Origin: Gracilibacteraceae bacterium
GTDB taxonomy: Bacteria > Bacillota > Desulfitobacteriia > Desulfitobacteriales > Syntrophobotulaceae
Direction: 5' to 3'
Length of the DNA stretch: 64,000 nt
NCBI GenBank assembly: GCA_031266805.1
Contig: JAISAH010000111.1
Coordinates: 48,605-112,604, forward strand
Shown: positions 26,153 to 33,888 of the stretch, piece after piece
Position numbering within the stretch: position 1 is the first letter of the stretch
Layout: every line of letters begins with the position of its first letter
The notes under the pieces: generated by a model
The model's input: the letters and a program-made list of their open reading frames with translations, nothing else
Databases searched by the model: none
Told to the model about the DNA's origin: nothing
Program-made: the position numbers and the translations under genes

Positions 26153-27199
26153 TTATTCTCCGTTGACGGCCGCGCGTAAATAGTCCGCTCTGGCCACATT
26201 TAATTGTTCTTCGTTCATTTCTTTGCCGCTGTTGTACCGCAGGCCCGCGGGCAGCAGATTCAGGAACAGGGCGGCAAAACTTTCGCTGTGCGGCTGCAAA
26301 AAGTTCATGTCAATGCCCAACCGGTCCTCGGAAACAAGGCGAAACGCTTCCTCCGCCGGCATGATCCTGGCGCTGCCCAGAATTCCGCGCGCGCGCCACA
26401 CTTTGTCCTCAAGCGCGCCGCGTCCGGCGAGCATCATCTGCCGGGCCTTATTTTCCAGTTCGCAGATCTGCTGCGTCACCGCTTCAATATTGACCAGCGT
26501 GTCCTCCTCTGATTTGCCGAGCGTCACCTGATTCGATATTTGGAAAATATTTCCCCAGGCTTTGGAGCCCTCGCCGTACAAGCCGCGTATGGCCAGCCCC
26601 AGAGGCGACAGAGCGTTCAATACCTGCTGCATTTGTTTGGTCATGACCAGAGCCGGCAAATGCATCATGGTAGAAACACGCATTCCCGTGCCGACGTTCG
26701 TGGGGCAGGAGGTCAGATAGCCATATCTTTCCTGAAAAGCAAAATCCAGTTTCGCCTCCAAAAAATCGTCCAGCTGATCCGCCAGACGAAACGCTTCCTG
26801 TAAAGCGACGCCCGGCAGGATGACCTGCATCCGGATATGGTCTTCCTCGTTGACCATGACCGCCAGCCGGTGTTCCGGTGAAAGGGCGATGCCGCGTCCG
26901 GCGCCGAGCGCGGCCAAGGCGGGGCTGATCAGGTGCCTTTCCACCAGAACCGATTTTTCCATGTCGTCCATGTCTTTCAATGACAGATACTGCAGCGATA
27001 AGTCCTCCGCACTTTCTGTTTCCAGCGCCGCGGCTATTTCCGCTTCGGTCTCCTCCGCCGTCTCCGAGTTCAGCGCCGTAGGGAACGGCCGGTCAGCCAG
27101 ATTGCGGGCCAGACGGACCCTCGTGCTTAAGACGATCGGATGCCGGCTTTGCGCGGTCAGCCAATAACTCCTCCGCGCCAGCACTTCAGTCACATTCAT
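26153..27199 (-). CDS. mcsB: Protein arginine kinase McsB
   Basis: A 348-residue phosphagen-kinase-like enzyme that phosphorylates arginines on misfolded proteins and on CtsR, marking them for ClpCP. The block STRVRLARNLADRPFP, the active-site region VMVNEEDHIRMQVI and the C-terminal catalytic domain (TSCPTNVGTGMR with the catalytic Cys) are typical. It overlaps mcsA by ATGA and precedes clpC by 9 nt. The last 20 residues extend slightly past the family core. Confidence 0.96.
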   Translation of the reverse strand: MNVTEVLARRSYWLTAQSRHPIVLSTRVRLARNLADRPFPTALNSETAEETEAEIAAALETESAEDLSLQYLSLKDMDDMEKSVLVERHLISPALAALGAGRGIALSPEHRLAVMVNEEDHIRMQVILPGVALQEAFRLADQLDDFLEAKLDFAFQERYGYLTSCPTNVGTGMRVSTMMHLPALVMTKQMQQVLNALSPLGLAIRGLYGEGSKAWGNIFQISNQVTLGKSEEDTLVNIEAVTQQICELENKARQMMLAGRGALEDKVWRARGILGSARIMPAEEAFRLVSEDRLGIDMNFLQPHSESFAALFLNLLPAGLRYNSGKEMNEEQLNVARADYLRAAVNGE

Positions 27200-27708
27200 T
27201 CGCCCTCGCCTCCCTGCGCCGTTTCCATACTCCGAATGCGGTCACGCAGGACAGCCGCTTCTTCAAACGCTTCCCGCCGCACCAGTTCCTGCAGTTCTGT
27301 CTTAAGCGACCTCATCTCGTTTTGCCGGCGAATGCCGCTGCCGCCGCGGCGGGGGACCTTGCCCACATGGCGGCTGGCGCCGTGCAAACGGCGCAGCAGA
27401 AAATCCATTTGCGGTTCGAATGTCTCATAGCAATGATGACAACCCGCCCGGCCCGCTTTTTGGATCTGCGCGTAAGTCAAGCCGCAGACCGGACAGCGCG
27501 AAGCCGCCTGCTGCCCGTCCGGTCCGCCTTTCAGCGTAAAGAGCGCCTGCATGAAGTCCGACACCAAACCGGGGAAAATCTTCGTGTTATGATACTGCTG
27601 CGCGCATTCTTTGCATAAATTTATCTGCGTGGCTTGTCCGTTTTCGATTTTCGTTACACGCACCACAGCTTCCTTTTTTTTACAATTTTGGCAGAGCATT
27701 TGATTCAC
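27196..27708 (-). CDS. mcsA: McsA, zinc-finger activator of McsB
   Basis: A 170-residue protein. Two CxxC pairs form the N-terminal zinc fingers (MLCQNCKKKEAVVRV and LCKECAQQ), a second set follows (CPVCGLTY, GCHHCYETF), and a UVR motif ends the protein (ELVRREAFEEAAVLRDRIRSME). McsA binds McsB and stimulates arginine phosphorylation. It is 7 nt downstream of ctsR and overlaps mcsB. Confidence 0.95.
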   Translation of the reverse strand: MNQMLCQNCKKKEAVVRVTKIENGQATQINLCKECAQQYHNTKIFPGLVSDFMQALFTLKGGPDGQQAASRCPVCGLTYAQIQKAGRAGCHHCYETFEPQMDFLLRRLHGASRHVGKVPRRGGSGIRRQNEMRSLKTELQELVRREAFEEAAVLRDRIRSMETAQGGEGE

Positions 27709-27715
27709 CTCGATT

Positions 27716-28192
27716 TCATTCGTCCGGGTTCAAGTCGTCCCGGCAGACGGTCGTAAGAACTTCTTTGAGCAGCGCCGCTCGCAGCCGCCGGGGATGCGGC
27801 GTGAAAACCGCCAGTTTTTCCGAGGTGACGCCCTTGATCAGGGCGCATTCCCTCTTGGTCAGGACTTCTTCCTCCTCCAGCCGCGCGATAATATGGCTGC
27901 ATCTGTCCAGCGTCAGTTCGTCGCCAATCAGGTCTGACATGACATGCCGAAAATTGCCTTCCGCGTCCAGCCCCAGCCGCACGATGCGCAGATAACCGCC
28001 GCCGCCGCGTCTGCTCTCCACCAAATAGCCCCGCTCCACGGTGAAGCGGGTGGTCAGAACATAATTGATCTGAGACGGCGCGCAGGAAAAAATATGGGCC
28101 AGCGTTCCCCGCTGCAGCACCACAAACCCTTCCGCCGTCTTGCCCAACATGTCCTTCAGGTAACGTTCGATCTTATCCGCCAGATTAGCCAT
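27716..28192 (-). CDS. ctsR: CtsR, class III stress gene repressor
   Basis: A 158-residue dimeric repressor of clp genes. The N-terminal winged helix contains APSQINYVLTTRFTVERGYLVESRRGGGGYLRI, whose Arg/Gly-rich wing inserts in the DNA minor groove and is a known McsB target. The C-terminal four-helix domain is complete. It is the first gene of the ctsR-mcsA-mcsB-clpC-radA operon. Two matching CtsR operators and a promoter lie directly upstream, so it autoregulates. Confidence 0.96.
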   Translation of the reverse strand: MANLADKIERYLKDMLGKTAEGFVVLQRGTLAHIFSCAPSQINYVLTTRFTVERGYLVESRRGGGGYLRIVRLGLDAEGNFRHVMSDLIGDELTLDRCSHIIARLEEEEVLTKRECALIKGVTSEKLAVFTPHPRRLRAALLKEVLTTVCRDDLNPDE

Positions 28193-28212
28193 TTGCCAAT
28201 CACTCCGTTTCG

Positions 28213-28247
28213 TTTGACCATTTTTGACTTTATGACCTTCCCTGACC
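28213..28247 (-). promoter_or_regulatory. Two tandem CtsR operators
   Basis: Four GGTCA-type heptads in direct orientation (minus strand GGTCAGGgaaGGTCATA, then AGTCAAAaatGGTCAAA) match the known CtsR consensus of two GGTCAAA heptads with a 3-nt gap. The repeats start 10, 8 and 10 nt apart. They cover the region just downstream of the -10 box, ideal for repression. Confidence 0.85.
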
Positions 28248-28254
28248 TTCTTAT

Positions 28255-28283
28255 ACTATAACTCATTCCGCCCGGATTTGCAA
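28255..28283 (-). promoter_or_regulatory. Promoter of the ctsR operon
   Basis: On the minus strand, TTGCAA (-35, 28278-28283), a 17-nt spacer and TATAGT (-10, 28255-28260) lie directly upstream of the CtsR operators, as expected for a sigma-A promoter repressed by CtsR. Confidence 0.7.
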
Positions 28284-28296
28284 ACGCTTTTTCGGA

Positions 28297-28330
28297 AAAA
28301 ATAAAACCAGCGGTTTCTCGTCCCCGCTGG
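28297..28330 (-). terminator. Rho-independent terminator after the HD-domain gene
   Basis: The minus strand reads CCAGCGG-GGACGAGAAA-CCGCTGG (7-bp perfect stem) followed by TTTTATTTTTT. It separates the HD gene from the ctsR promoter. Confidence 0.85.
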
Positions 28331-28369
28331 ATTGCTAAGTAATTTAAAAGTTTGTATTGACCGCCCTGT

Positions 28370-28876
28370 TCAGCGCCCGGCGTACAGCAGGCAGCAAGAA
28401 TAAACAAAGGCAAAGGCGCCGGCCCTCTCGCCGTACTCGGCCGCCGCGGATATTTTATCCATGACGGAAACCGCCCACGCCTCCCGCGAACGCGGCAAGC
28501 CGACCGGAAACATATGATGCGCGATGATATCCCGCTCCGCGGCGTTCAACTCAAAAAAAGCCTCCGCGTTATACAGCGCGATGCGCGGATGCAGCCGTGA
28601 ATGCCGCAGTCCTTCCAGACAAACATTGTGATGCTCGCGGCGCCGGAATTTGTAAAGGTAAAAATCGTGCAGCAACCCGCCGCGAATAATGCTCCGGCAA
28701 TCAAGTCCCAGTTTTTTCCCGATCTGATAAGCGCCGTAGGCCACATCGACACAATGGTCAAAAACGGTGCCGCTGTGATGTTTTATCTCCTTCATCTGCT
28801 GATATACTTCGTGTTCCAGGATCGGACGGGCCACTTCCATAAAATAGGGATCATACACGTGATATTGTTTGCTCAA
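28370..28876 (-). CDS. HD-domain phosphohydrolase
   Basis: A 168-residue stand-alone HD-domain protein. Metal ligands are visible in order: the His of TVFDHCVDVAYGAYQ, the HD pair in GGLLHDFYLY, HH in IIAHHMFPVG, and the final Asp in VMDKISAAAEYGER. Such short HD proteins hydrolyse phosphate esters of nucleotides or nucleic acids; the substrate is not predictable. It starts at a TTG with GGAGGATTCTC upstream, has a strong promoter and a terminator of its own, and so is monocistronic. Confidence 0.8.
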   Translation of the reverse strand: MSKQYHVYDPYFMEVARPILEHEVYQQMKEIKHHSGTVFDHCVDVAYGAYQIGKKLGLDCRSIIRGGLLHDFYLYKFRRREHHNVCLEGLRHSRLHPRIALYNAEAFFELNAAERDIIAHHMFPVGLPRSREAWAVSVMDKISAAAEYGERAGAFAFVYSCCLLYAGR

Positions 28877-28921
28877 GAGAATCCTCCATATCCGGTCTCA
28901 TTTTGATTATTTGCCGCGATA

Positions 28922-28950
28922 ATTATCGCTCACATGATACCGGTTGTCAA
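28922..28950 (-). promoter_or_regulatory. Promoter of the HD-domain gene
   Basis: The minus strand has TTGACA (28945-28950), a 17-nt spacer and GATAAT (28922-28927), a near-consensus housekeeping promoter about 45 nt before the TTG start. Confidence 0.75.
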
Positions 28951-29014
28951 CCCCTTTTGTTAAAATATTTAAGGATTAGGAACCGCCGACAAAATAAAGT
29001 GCCGGCAATCCCTA

Positions 29015-30010
29015 TCACAAATGTGCGCTCAGGATCGCCGCGCATAAATCACCGGCGCGGCGGCAGGCGTTTCCTGCCGCCGCGCCGGCCGCGTGTTCCG
29101 ATAAATATACCTCTACCGCCCGGACGGCCGCGCCGTCAAAAGCCTCGGCCGGGTGAAGGGCGACTTTTTCCAGATAGGCGGCGATCAAAGCGAACGGGTC
29201 GTCATAAGCGCCAATGCCCAGGCAGTAAGTCTCATCCAGCAGGGCGGTCATGACGGCGTTCATGCCGGCCATTTCTTCCGCGCTCCCGCCGGCGCGGCGC
29301 AGAAATCCGGGCAAGTCGCCGTGGATCGCGCAGGAAAGGGCGGTGTAAGAAGGGGAAACGATATTTTGCCAGCCGTAACAGAGCAGCCAGCGTTCGATTT
29401 CCGGTGTTAGCGCTTCCAAATTTTCCACGGCGAAGATCCGTCCCCAGCCGTGACAATTTTTCGCCAATTGCCAGATATAGGCGTTTCCGTCCGGCCAGTC
29501 CCGGATATTGAAAAGACAGAACAGGGTGAATTCCTCGTGTAATCCTGTTTTGAGTAGCATCTCCCGCGCCGGTTGATCCCGCCCGGTATCAAACATTTCC
29601 AGCAGGGCCAAGCCGAATTTGACGACCTCCGTTTCCGCCGCCTCCGTCGCCAGCGAAAGCGCCAGCGAGTAAATATCCCCCTGAGAAAGGCCGTCTCCTT
29701 CGCGCGTTATCCACGTCTGGACCGGTTCCATGACTTCTATGGCGGTCCGGGTCAGAAAAAAATCGCGCAGCTTCGCGCGGGCGGCGATTTCCAGCTCCTC
29801 GTCCCAGCAGTCGCGCAGAACTCCGCACAGCGGGGAAATATCCACCGGATCCTCAGCCGCGTTTCTCAGCCCGGCAAAATAATACCCGCCGTCGGCGGCG
29901 CCGGGCAGAGCGCCGCCTCGCCCCAGATCCAGATCAGCGTCCGCCGGCCGGCCTCTTTGCAAATTGCGGCATATGCGTTTGAAAATAGGTCGTCTCCGTC
30001 GGAACAGCAT
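29015..30010 (-). CDS. Hypothetical helical (HEAT-like?) protein
   Basis: A 331-residue, mainly alpha-helical protein without signal peptide or membrane helix after a basic N-terminus (MLFRRRRPIFKRICRNLQ). Recurring helical pairs (SLALSLATEAAETEVVKFGLALLE, HGWGRIFAVENLEALTPEIERWLL) suggest a HEAT-like scaffold. I recall a similar WGRI-AVE-L pattern from uncharacterised Firmicutes proteins but no function. The ATG follows TTGAGGATGCC. It lies 23 nt downstream of the SprA-like gene and is probably co-transcribed with it. Confidence 0.6.
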   Translation of the reverse strand: MLFRRRRPIFKRICRNLQRGRPADADLDLGRGGALPGAADGGYYFAGLRNAAEDPVDISPLCGVLRDCWDEELEIAARAKLRDFFLTRTAIEVMEPVQTWITREGDGLSQGDIYSLALSLATEAAETEVVKFGLALLEMFDTGRDQPAREMLLKTGLHEEFTLFCLFNIRDWPDGNAYIWQLAKNCHGWGRIFAVENLEALTPEIERWLLCYGWQNIVSPSYTALSCAIHGDLPGFLRRAGGSAEEMAGMNAVMTALLDETYCLGIGAYDDPFALIAAYLEKVALHPAEAFDGAAVRAVEVYLSEHAAGAAAGNACRRAGDLCAAILSAHL

Positions 30011-30033
30011 GGCATCCTCAACGCCGAATTTTC

Positions 30034-30570
30034 CTAGGCTTTGGCGTTCAAAGCCTCACCCGCCGGAGCGCTGCCGGTCTGAAAATTATTTTTCCAGACC
30101 GGTTCCGCGTCTTTTTCTCTGGTCACGGTCGTCGTCGTCCCGCCTGAGATATATACCGCCCCGCACTCGGGGCAAACAGCCGTATGCAGGATGACGGCCT
30201 GACTTATCACTTCCTGGTCTTCCCTGCTCGCTTTAGCCTGCTCCCGCCCGACATGCTCCTGTTCATGCGCGCGCACCGCAAAAGCCGCTTCTTCCGGCGA
30301 CAACTCGGTCGGAGTCTGAAAAGAAACGCCGGGATCGTTCGAACCGTCCACATATTTGCGCGCCTTACATGTCTGGCACTCCTGGGCGGCGTTCCGGCGC
30401 GAATCATTATCAGCTTTGCGGGGAACGTTCACAGGCGCGTCCTGCGTCTGCGGCAATTCTTCCGCTTCATATTGCACGGCGCTCAGAGCCGTTTTACCCA
30501 CGGACTCACTTTGCCCCGCCGTGTAAACCGGCGCCGGATTGCCCAGCGCCGGAGCTATTGGCTGCACCAT
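30034..30570 (-). CDS. SprA-related putative metalloprotease
   Basis: A 178-residue protein with a disordered N-terminus, a CxxC pair in ECQTCKARKYVDGSNDPGV, a zinc-protease-like HExxH in VRAHEQEHVGREQAKA, and a second CxxC in TAVCPECGAVYISGGTTTT. This combination is the SprA-related family common in clostridia. HEQEH fits the zincin HExxH consensus, but a third ligand is not evident, so activity is inferred. AGGTGATGAT precedes the ATG. Its biological role is unknown. Confidence 0.75.
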   Translation of the reverse strand: MVQPIAPALGNPAPVYTAGQSESVGKTALSAVQYEAEELPQTQDAPVNVPRKADNDSRRNAAQECQTCKARKYVDGSNDPGVSFQTPTELSPEEAAFAVRAHEQEHVGREQAKASREDQEVISQAVILHTAVCPECGAVYISGGTTTTVTREKDAEPVWKNNFQTGSAPAGEALNAKA

Positions 30571-30686
30571 ATCATCACCTCATAGCATGAGTTTATATGC
30601 TCCTATATAGATTATTCGGATAAAAAGCCGGAAAATTTACAATCTGCGCGGATGGATACGCTGCAGTTCAATCCACACGTGAGAGC

Positions 30687-30968
30687 CTAAAGAGCGGTCC
30701 CCGAGGCCGATTCAGGGTTCGCCCGTTCGTATTCACTCAACACTCTGGTCTGGATTTTTTCCCGCGCCGCAGAAGAAATAGGATGCGCAATGTCCCGGAA
30801 CTCGCCTTCCGGGGTTTTGCGGCTTGGCATGGCGACAAAAAGCCCGTTTGTCCCGTCCACCACTTTGATGTCATGCACGACAAACTCATCGTCAAAGGTC
30901 ACAGAAACGACCGCTTTCATCTTCCCATCCGCGCTTACCTTGCGTACCCGCACATCTGTAATATCCAT
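30687..30968 (-). CDS. spoVG: SpoVG, septation/regulatory RNA- and DNA-binding protein
   Basis: A 93-residue protein with the SpoVG beta-fold ([57 protein letters not shown]). SpoVG affects asymmetric septation and virulence or envelope genes in Firmicutes through nucleic-acid binding. Its presence supports a Firmicutes origin but does not by itself show sporulation. Length is typical. It is transcribed away from the SucC gene. Confidence 0.96.
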   Translation of the reverse strand: MDITDVRVRKVSADGKMKAVVSVTFDDEFVVHDIKVVDGTNGLFVAMPSRKTPEGEFRDIAHPISSAAREKIQTRVLSEYERANPESASGTAL

Positions 30969-31220
30969 ACATTTCGCCCTCTCTTTGGCTGATTTGACTG
31001 TCGTACTACTTCTGCCTTAACTTACTGAATTCCTTCTATATTCAGTCTTAATATCCATAAATAAATATTTTTTTACCGTATTTCGCGCGGTCAGGGGGTG
31101 TTTTGTGATTTCGATCAGCTATATCATATTTTATATGAAGCGCGCGGCCGGAAGATGATTATAACCCGCTTTCAGGGGTGAAAGGCCTGGTCGTCGATTC
31201 TGAGTATTTAGAGGTGTCCT
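30969..31220. other. Divergent intergenic region between spoVG and the sucC-like gene
   Basis: About 250 nt, AT-richer than its surroundings. It holds a short palindrome TCATAT-TTT-ATATGA near 31126-31140 and, on the spoVG side, an AAGGAATT element that only loosely recalls sigma-H -35 sequences. I see no confident promoter hexamer pair for either gene, although both must start here. Confidence 0.4.
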
Positions 31221-32528
31221 ATGGCAAAACTGCTTGAATTCCAGGGGAAACACTGGCTGAGTCAGGCCGGGCTGCCCGTGCCCAAAGGCCGCGCGGCCGA
31301 AACGGCCGCCGAAGCCGAGAACGCCGCGCAGTGGCTGAACGCGCCGGTGGTGGTCAAAGGACAAGTCCAGACAGGCGGACGCGGCAAAGCCGGCATGGCG
31401 CGGATAGCCGGTACCCCGGCGGAAGCCGCCAGAGCCGCCGCGGAAATTCTGGCCGGCGCGATCGGAGGGATTCCCGCGCGCCGGGTCTTGGTCGAACAAA
31501 AACTGGATATAGTCAAAGAATATTATTGCGCTATAGTGTTAAACAGCGCCCGCGCGGCGAGAAGCCCCATGCTCGTTTTCAGCCCGGACGGCGGCGCGGA
31601 TATCGAGGACGTGCCGGAAAACCGCGTCCGCTGCTTTAATATAGACCCTCTTTTCGGACTGCGCGCCTATGAAGCCTTGGCGGTATGTATCCAAAGCGGC
31701 GTCCCGGCGGAAGAAACGGTTCGTTTGGCGGATATCATGGTCAAACTGGCGGCGGCCTATACCCGTTACGACTGCCGGACTATAGAGATCAACCCGCTGG
31801 TTTTGACCGCCGACGGGCGTTTTTGCTGCGCCGGCTGCAAAATGGATATCGACAACGCCGCCGTATATCGCCAGCCGCAGTTTGAGATCAAAATAGCCCG
31901 CGATCTACCCGGCGAGCCGACCGATTTCGATGAGATCGGCTGGATGATCGAAGAAATGGACGAGCGCGGGACCGGATTTCTCATGAGCATGGATTATGAC
32001 GAAAAAAGCCCGGGTTACGTCGGCTATCACCCCATCGGCGGCGGATCGGCGATGATGGGGCTGGACGCCCTGAATTACGCGGGCCTGAAGCCGGCCAACT
32101 ACGCCGACACCAGCGGCAACCCCGTGGCGGCGAAAATATATCGCGTGGCGAAATGCGTGCTGACGCAGCCGGGCATCGAAGGTTATTTGCTCGGCGGGTT
32201 TATGATGGCCAATCAGGAACAATGGCACCACGCGCACGCCGTCGTCAAGGCCCTGCGAGAAATCCTGCCGCTGAAACCCGGTCTGCCCTGCGTTCTCCTT
32301 TTGTGCGGCAACAAAGAGGAAGAATCGCTGCAAATATTGCGCGAAGGGCTGAAAGATCTGATGCGTCCGGACCAGGCTGGGCAGCGCGTGGAGATCTACG
32401 GCCGGGATCATGTGTCGGACACCAAATTCATCGGCGGCAGGCTGGCGGTCTTGTGCCAGGAATATCGCAAAGAGAGAAGCTGTGTATATAATCAAGGAAA
32501 AAACGATCATCATTTCTATAGATACTGA
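31221..32528 (+). CDS. Succinate-CoA ligase beta-subunit-like protein (ATP-grasp)
   Basis: A 435-residue SucC homologue. The ATP-grasp half has MAKLLEFQGKHWLSQAGLPVPKG, VVVKGQVQTGGRGKAG, VLVEQKLDIVKEYY and the metal-binding region TIEINPLVLTADG. The C-terminal ligase half contains YHPIGGGSAMMGLDALNYAG. It is somewhat longer than typical SucC, and the last 16 residues overlap the next gene and look non-conserved. With the alpha-like gene downstream it should form a nucleotide-dependent acyl-CoA ligase. The acid substrate (succinate or another) cannot be told from this sequence. GAGGTG precedes the ATG. Confidence 0.8.
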   Translation: MAKLLEFQGKHWLSQAGLPVPKGRAAETAAEAENAAQWLNAPVVVKGQVQTGGRGKAGMARIAGTPAEAARAAAEILAGAIGGIPARRVLVEQKLDIVKEYYCAIVLNSARAARSPMLVFSPDGGADIEDVPENRVRCFNIDPLFGLRAYEALAVCIQSGVPAEETVRLADIMVKLAAAYTRYDCRTIEINPLVLTADGRFCCAGCKMDIDNAAVYRQPQFEIKIARDLPGEPTDFDEIGWMIEEMDERGTGFLMSMDYDEKSPGYVGYHPIGGGSAMMGLDALNYAGLKPANYADTSGNPVAAKIYRVAKCVLTQPGIEGYLLGGFMMANQEQWHHAHAVVKALREILPLKPGLPCVLLLCGNKEEESLQILREGLKDLMRPDQAGQRVEIYGRDHVSDTKFIGGRLAVLCQEYRKERSCVYNQGKNDHHFYRY

Positions 32529-32775
32529 GAAATGTGAAACTTGCGCGAGCAAAGCCTGTATTGACGCCTGCCGGAAATACGCCCGCGGGATCTTGGCCCC
32601 GGACAGCCAGGGGGCGCCCTCCGTGGCGCACCTGTCCGAAGCGGAGACGCTGCGGCTCGGTACGGAATGTCTGGCCTGTGAATACGCCTGCAACACGAGG
32701 GGGCGCAAGGCGGTGACAATCGAGGCGCCGATCGAGGGCCTTTTGGCGTATTTAGCCAAAAGACTTGGGGCCTGA
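32482..32775 (+). CDS. Cysteine-rich ferredoxin-like protein between sucC- and sucD-like genes
   Basis: A 97-residue protein in the frame VYIIKEKTIIISIDTEKC. Two cysteine clusters are present: CETCASKACIDAC (Cx2Cx4Cx3C) and CLACEYAC (Cx2Cx3C). This is enough for one or two iron-sulfur clusters, though the spacing is not the classic CxxCxxCxxxC. The GTG at 32482 with AGAGAGAAGCT upstream is the likely start; earlier ORF-track residues overlap sucC coding in another frame. It overlaps the sucC-like gene by 47 nt and ends 13 nt before the sucD-like gene, so it belongs to the same operon and probably to the same complex. Confidence 0.65.
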   Translation: MYIIKEKTIIISIDTEKCETCASKACIDACRKYARGILAPDSQGAPSVAHLSEAETLRLGTECLACEYACNTRGRKAVTIEAPIEGLLAYLAKRLGA

Positions 32776-32788
32776 AAGGCGGCGAGCA

Positions 32789-33685
32789 ATGGGAATATTG
32801 ATAAATAAAGAAACTAAAGTGGCGGTGCAGGGCGTCACGGGCCGCGAGGGCAGCGTCCGGACAAAATATATGAAAGAGTACGGCACAAAAGTAGTCGGCG
32901 GCGTCAGTCCCGGCAAACGCGGCGAGAACGTGCACGGGGTGCCTGTTTACAATACGGTGGCGGAAATCGTCCGTGAGCGGGGCAAATTGGATTTCAGCGT
33001 GATCTTCGTTCCGGGCCGCGCTTTGAAAACGGCGGTGACGGAAGCGGCGGACGCCGGCGTCGCCAATATCATCCCTTGCGTGGAAGGCGCGCCCGTTCAC
33101 GATATCATGGTCATGGCCGCGTATTGCCGGCTCAGAGGCGTCCGCCTGTTCGGCCCCGGCTCCATCGGCGTCATCACGCCCGGCGAGGCGGTGGTCGGCT
33201 GGTTGGGCGGCAACGTGGACTGGGCCAACCGTTTTTTTGAGAGCGGCTGCATAGGCGTATTTTCACGCAGCGGCGGTCAGTCCGGCACGATCCCCTGGGT
33301 GCTCAGGGAAGGCGGTTTCGGCGTCAGCACGGTCGTGCATACGGGAACGGAATCAATAGTCGGAACGTCCATGGCGGATTTGCTGCCGCTGTTCGAGGCC
33401 GACCCCCAAACGGCCGGGGTGGCGGTCTACGCGGAGATTGGCGGCTCGCAGGAGGAGGAATGTGCGGAAGTGATCGCCGCCGGCCGGTTCACCAAACCGT
33501 TCGTCATATATGTCGCCGGCAATCGCGCCCCGGAAGGACAGCGTTTTTCTCACGCCTCCAACATCGTGGAGCGCGGGCGCGGGTCGGCCAAAAGCAAAAT
33601 GGACGCCGTCGTCGGCGCCGGCGGCTTTGTGGCGGAAACCCCCAGGGACATCCCGCTCATTTTACGGGAGAAACTAAAATTCTAA
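32789..33685 (+). CDS. Succinate-CoA ligase alpha-subunit-like protein
   Basis: A 298-residue SucD homologue. The CoA-binding Rossmann part begins MGILINKETKVAVQGVTGREG and contains GVSPGKRGENVHGVPVYNTV and PCVEGAPVHDIMVM. The ligase part has FSRSGGQSGTIPWVL. The phosphorylated-His loop is present as PEGQRFSHASNI, corresponding to the RMGHAGAI loop of canonical SucD. The ATG at 32789, after AAGGCGGCGAGCA, was chosen over an upstream in-frame start. It completes the beta/Fe-S/alpha operon. Confidence 0.82.
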   Translation: MGILINKETKVAVQGVTGREGSVRTKYMKEYGTKVVGGVSPGKRGENVHGVPVYNTVAEIVRERGKLDFSVIFVPGRALKTAVTEAADAGVANIIPCVEGAPVHDIMVMAAYCRLRGVRLFGPGSIGVITPGEAVVGWLGGNVDWANRFFESGCIGVFSRSGGQSGTIPWVLREGGFGVSTVVHTGTESIVGTSMADLLPLFEADPQTAGVAVYAEIGGSQEEECAEVIAAGRFTKPFVIYVAGNRAPEGQRFSHASNIVERGRGSAKSKMDAVVGAGGFVAETPRDIPLILREKLKF

Positions 33686-33690
33686 ATTCG

Positions 33691-33712
33691 TCAGCGGCGT
33701 CAGCTGATTTTT
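33691..33712 (+). terminator. Weak terminator after the sucD-like gene
   Basis: TCAGC-GGCGTCA-GCTGA followed by TTTTT just after the stop codon. The stem is only 5 bp, so efficiency is doubtful. Confidence 0.4.
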
Positions 33713-33726
33713 CTCTGATTTTTTTC

Positions 33727-33755
33727 TTGACAAACCCTTTTCAACTGGATATAAT
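33727..33755 (+). promoter_or_regulatory. Consensus promoter of tRNA-Leu
   Basis: TTGACA (33727-33732), a 17-nt spacer and TATAAT (33750-33755) form a perfect housekeeping promoter ending 11 nt before the mature tRNA 5' end. Confidence 0.9.
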
Positions 33756-33766
33756 CAATATCGCGG

Positions 33767-33853
33767 GCGGTCGTGGCGGAACTGGCAGACGCGCTAGATT
33801 CAGGTTCTAGTGCTCTAACGGGCGTGGAGGTTCAAGTCCTCTCGACCGCACCA
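33767..33853 (+). tRNA. tRNA-Leu (anticodon CAG)
   Basis: An 87-nt class II tRNA with encoded CCA. The acceptor stem is GCGGTCG/CGACCGC, the anticodon stem CTAGA/TCTAG encloses loop TTCAGGT with anticodon CAG at 33801-33803, and a variable arm and GTTCAAGTC T-loop are present. It reads CUG leucine codons. The TolC-like gene begins 36 nt downstream. Confidence 0.95.
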
Positions 33854-33888
33854 CTTTTTTTGTCTCTTTTTGCACAGGAAAGGAATGC

